DNA of 18,591 nt. Origin: Bacteroidales bacterium (GTDB lineage: Bacteria > Bacteroidota > Bacteroidia > Bacteroidales > WCHB1-69). Made by a program: the position numbers and the translations under genes. The stretch lies in assembly GCA_028683685.1 (NCBI GenBank), contig JAQUHH010000011.1:1-18591 (forward strand), in the 5' to 3' direction. Shown here piece by piece: positions 16,617-18,591 of this stretch. The notes under the pieces were generated by a model. The model worked only from the letters and a program-made list of their open reading frames with translations. It was not told the DNA's origin and ran no database searches. Every line of letters begins with the position of its first letter. Within the stretch, counting starts at the first letter, position 1.

Positions 16617-16775
16617 GAATTTTTTCGCAGAATTTTCGTCAGAAACGGTCAGTTTTTTACGACCTTTTGCACGACGATTGGCCAAAGTTCTACGACCGTT
16701 CGCTGATTCCATTTTTTTGCGAAAACCGTGTTTGTTTTTCCTTTTTCTATTCGAAGGTTGATATGTTCTTTTCAT
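16614..16775 (-). CDS. rpmH: 50S ribosomal protein L34
   Basis: Reading the minus strand from the ATG at 16775 gives 53 residues that begin MKRTYQPSNRKRKNKHGFRK and continue with ANGRRTLANRRAKGRKKLTVSD, the L34 pattern including the invariant KRTxQPS start and RRAKGRKKL core. The protein is very basic and binds 23S rRNA. The short acidic tail ends SAKKF. It lies 77 bases after the rplI stop codon with no clear promoter in between, so it may be co-transcribed with rpsF-rpsR-rplI. In many bacteria rpmH is instead next to rnpA and dnaA. A 7-base stem with a GCTT/AAGC loop (16819-16836) lies in the gap but lacks a T-run. Confidence 0.96.
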   Translation of the reverse strand: MKRTYQPSNRKRKNKHGFRKKMESANGRRTLANRRAKGRKKLTVSDENSAKKF

Positions 16776-16852
16776 TGGGTATTTTTTTACTTCGTTTTAT
16801 TCAATTTTGTTTTTCATCATAGTCAGCTTTGACTATTCAAAAGCAGATTAAA

Positions 16853-17302
16853 TTATTCGGCAATAACATTAAGTTTAATCACCACTTTTACTTCTTTATG
16901 AAGATTTATTTTTGCAGTGTATTCGCCAAGTTCTTTAATCGTTTCGCCATCGATGGTGATTTTTTTACGATCCACTTCGACATTTAATTGAGTTTTAATT
17001 GCATCTGCTACTTGAAGCGCATTTACAGAACCAAAAATCTTACCTGTTTCGGATGATTTTGTTCCAATATTAATAATAATATCTTCAAGTTTAGTTGCGA
17101 TAGCTTGTGCTTCATTGCGAATTTTATCTTCTTTAAAAGCACGTTGTTTGATATTTTCTGCCAAAACCTTACGATTTGATTCCGTAGCTGGTTTAGCTAA
17201 TTTTTTAGGGAATAAAAAATTACGAGCATAGCCATTTTTTACAACAACTATATCGTTTGCATACCCTAATTTTTCGATGTCTTGTATTAATATAATTTCC
17301 AT
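16853..17302 (-). CDS. rplI: 50S ribosomal protein L9
   Basis: The 149-residue protein begins MEIILIQDIEKLGYANDIVV and contains VKNGYARNFLFPKKLA (21-36), the conserved L9 N-terminal domain that binds 23S rRNA. A long helix (about 40-75, rich in Lys/Glu/Ala) links it to the C-terminal domain, where TGKIFGSVNALQVADAI (86-102) is characteristic. Length is normal. It lies 21 bases after rpsR. Confidence 0.97.
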   Translation of the reverse strand: MEIILIQDIEKLGYANDIVVVKNGYARNFLFPKKLAKPATESNRKVLAENIKQRAFKEDKIRNEAQAIATKLEDIIINIGTKSSETGKIFGSVNALQVADAIKTQLNVEVDRKKITIDGETIKELGEYTAKINLHKEVKVVIKLNVIAE

Positions 17303-17323
17303 GGATTGACTGTTTTTTTAAGA

Positions 17324-17590
17324 TTATTTCAATAAATCGGCTACGTACGGTAAAACTGCGATATGACGAGCACGTTTAACAGCTTGACCAACCTTACGTT
17401 GATATTTAAGAGAAGTTCCGGTTACACGACGAGGAAGAATTTTTCCTTGTTCGTTGATAAATCTCAATAAAAAACTAGCATCTTTATAGTCAATATATTT
17501 AATGCCCATTTTTTTAAAACGACAATATTTTTTCTTTTTAACATCAACCGCAATGGGGGTTAAATATTTAATTTCTGTTTGATTTGCCAT
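17324..17590 (-). CDS. rpsR: 30S ribosomal protein S18
   Basis: The 88-residue protein has KKKYCRFKKMGIKYIDYKD (18-36), GKILPRRVTGTSLKYQRKV (49-67) and KRARHIAVLPY (72-82), the conserved S18 sequence that binds S6 and 16S rRNA on the platform. One cysteine (Cys23) is kept. It lies between rpsF (15 bases upstream) and rplI, the usual order. Confidence 0.97.
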   Translation of the reverse strand: MANQTEIKYLTPIAVDVKKKKYCRFKKMGIKYIDYKDASFLLRFINEQGKILPRRVTGTSLKYQRKVGQAVKRARHIAVLPYVADLLK

Positions 17591-17605
17591 AATTCAAGGT
17601 TTTGT

Positions 17606-17968
17606 TTAATTGTTTTCTTTAACTTCTGCTACTAATGCACTCTTTTTATCGCGTTTTCTTTGATTGTAAGAAATAGCATGTTTGTCTAACTTAACGGTTA
17701 AAAAACGCATCACTCTTTCATCGCGAATGAATTGAATTTCAAGGTCTTTAATTAAACTACCTTCGGCTTTAAACTCAAATAAATGGTAAAAACCTGTGTT
17801 TTTTCGTTGAATTGGATACGCTAATTTGCGTAATCCCCAATTCTCTTGATGAACTATCTCAGCTCCTTTGTCGAGTATCAGTTTCTCGAACTTGCTTACC
17901 GCTTCCTTCATCTGATCATCAGACAAAACGGGAGTCATAATGAAAACGGCTTCATACTGATTCGTCAT
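17606..17968 (-). CDS. rpsF: 30S ribosomal protein S6
   Basis: From the ATG at 17968 the protein has 120 residues and begins MTNQYEAVFIMTPVLSDDQM, the expected S6 N-terminus. GAEIVHQENWGLRKLAYPI and NTGFYHLFEFKA follow, as in the family. The frame is open to an ATG at 18046, but the extra 26 residues are hydrophobic and unlike S6, and they overlap a promoter box, so the inner start is chosen. S6 binds S18 on the 30S platform. It is first in the ribosomal cluster. The C-terminus (NQRKRDKKSALVAEVKENN) is a basic/acidic tail of ordinary kind. Confidence 0.96.
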   Translation of the reverse strand: MTNQYEAVFIMTPVLSDDQMKEAVSKFEKLILDKGAEIVHQENWGLRKLAYPIQRKNTGFYHLFEFKAEGSLIKDLEIQFIRDERVMRFLTVKLDKHAISYNQRKRDKKSALVAEVKENN

Positions 17969-18018
17969 AATTTTAAATTGTTTGATTAATAATAATATTG
18001 TTTTTATAATTCGGACTG

Positions 18019-18026
18019 CAAAAGTA
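18019..18026 (-). promoter_or_regulatory. Putative -7 box for the rpsF ribosomal operon
   Basis: On the minus strand this reads TACTTTTG followed by C, matching TAnnTTTG, 50 bases before the rpsF start. An ATTG lies 17 bases upstream as a possible -33 box. This is among the better-formed promoters in the window and it excludes the longer rpsF start. Confidence 0.55.
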
Positions 18027-18100
18027 CAAATTATTTTGAGAAACAATCACCTTTATCTAAAATAAAGTCTCTTTTTTCAAGTATTTATCGAAAAAACCTT

Positions 18101-18591
18101 CTAATTCTCAGGATAATACTCCGAAAAACTTTTATCTGTGTAAAAAAACACAATTTTTCGTATTTGTTTTTCCTCTTTTTTAGGATGATTTTCAGACTCT
18201 TTTTCTACATTAGTATTATTAGAGCTTTCAGGATTGTCTATATTATTGAGATTTGTTTTAATATACAAAGCAGGTTCTTCATCTCGAATCTCTGCTTTAT
18301 TTGGCACTATTTCTGACTTTAACAGAGAGGATTCATGTGAAGTGTTTTTAAGCTCATTTTGATGGATTTCTGCAATTTCATTTTCTTCAGATTCCTCAGC
18401 CGTTTCCTCAGCCGAAAACAAATCCATCATCTCCAAAGCCTGCTTGTTACTTTGTAAAGCAGGACTTTCTGGTTGTATATTTGAAATTTCATCTTTATAC
18501 ATTTTTCCATCCCCAAACATCAACCAATCTGAATCGATATCTGGAAATGCAGTCAATATTTTCATCACAATATCTAAACTTGGATTATTTC
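18101..18591 (-). CDS. Helix-turn-helix (XRE-type) regulator, C-terminal part only
   Basis: The frame stays open to the right edge: before the GTG at 18568 it reads NNPSLDIV, so that GTG is internal and the gene starts outside the window. PSLDIVMKILTAFPDIDSDWLMFGDGKMY is the stretch that follows the HTH_3 domain in many Bacteroidota regulators (the D/NxxWLlxGxGxM pattern). After it comes a long acidic, Ser/Asn-rich segment, probably disordered, and a short C-terminal block RKIVFFYTDKSFSEYYPEN that recurs in such regulators. About 163 residues are visible. The DNA-binding helices are off the window, so the class rests on the flanking motif. It is transcribed toward rpsF, but a promoter box separates them. 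Target genes are unknown. Confidence 0.72.
   Translation of the reverse strand, partial: NNPSLDIVMKILTAFPDIDSDWLMFGDGKMYKDEISNIQPESPALQSNKQALEMMDLFSAEETAEESEENEIAEIHQNELKNTSHESSLLKSEIVPNKAEIRDEEPALYIKTNLNNIDNPESSNNTNVEKESENHPKKEEKQIRKIVFFYTDKSFSEYYPEN

Noticed and set aside
16819..16836. Seven-base stem with tetraloop between rplI and rpmH as a terminator
   Set aside because: The minus strand after the stem reads GATGAAAAAC, without a T-run, so it is not a canonical intrinsic terminator; it could at most stabilise or pause.
17969..18018. S6:S18-binding autoregulatory leader before rpsF
   Set aside because: A CCG triplet is present in the short leader, but I could not draw a convincing stem around it; the leader is mostly A and T.
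18051..18096. Short inverted repeats after the regulator gene as terminators
   Set aside because: The 6-base CTTTAT/ATAAAG stem and the TTTTTTC/GAAAAAA pair are simple AT-rich repeats; neither is a GC-containing stem followed by a T-run on the minus strand.
18566..18568. GTG as start codon of the regulator at the right edge
   Set aside because: The frame is open upstream to the edge and the upstream residues NNPSLDIV continue the conserved regulator sequence, so this GTG is an internal valine codon.
1..18591. Mobile elements, CRISPR arrays, tRNA or rRNA genes
   Set aside because: I saw no transposase or integrase motifs, regularly spaced direct repeats, tRNA-like cloverleaf ends or rRNA stretches in any part of the window.

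Overview
This is a low-GC chromosomal segment from a member of the Bacteroidota, probably Bacteroidales or a close relative. Three things point there: a fused MurF-alanine racemase gene, repeated promoter motifs of the Bacteroidota type (-7 box TAnnTTTG close to start codons, few Shine-Dalgarno sites), and typical Bacteroidota versions of S18, L34, LptF/G and DUF3417-type phosphorylase. No tRNA, rRNA, insertion sequence, CRISPR array or phage gene was seen, so this looks like core chromosome.

Layout, left to right. (1) 1-1846, minus: murF-alr fusion for peptidoglycan precursor synthesis, cut by the left edge. (2) 1977-6579, minus: a compact set of four genes, read lptF/G-like permease, two GT-B glycosyltransferases and a 4'-phosphopantetheinyl transferase, with a promoter motif in front of the permease; this is an envelope or surface-glycan cluster. 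(3) 6766-10440, minus: etfB, etfA and an acyl-CoA dehydrogenase, a complete acyl-CoA oxidation/electron-transfer unit with a promoter motif at one end and a strong intrinsic terminator at the other. (4) 10760-11638, minus: a secreted ChaN-like (DUF399) protein. (5) 12130-16362, plus: the only rightward gene, a 1410-residue protein joining a eukaryote-type (GT3) glycogen synthase to a complete GT35 alpha-glucan phosphorylase, ending in a perfect palindromic terminator. (6) 16614-17968, minus: ribosomal genes rpsF, rpsR, rplI and then rpmH, which is too short for a 60-residue cutoff, ending in a strong terminator. (7) 18101 to the right edge, minus: C-terminal part of an XRE/HTH-type regulator.

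The most interesting object is the synthase-phosphorylase fusion. It puts the glycogen-building and glycogen-degrading enzymes on one chain. Its synthase half also lacks the arginine (Thr310 here) that in GT-B glycogen synthases contacts the sugar-nucleotide phosphates, while the EX7E motif, the N-terminal KxGG lysine and the catalytic-site histidine remain. The phosphorylase half keeps its PLP lysine and phosphate-site residues. The synthase half could therefore be a changed enzyme or a glucan-binding/regulatory module.

Starts were revised for etfB (10440), the ChaN-like gene (11638) and rpsF (17968). The regulator at the right edge is open beyond the window.
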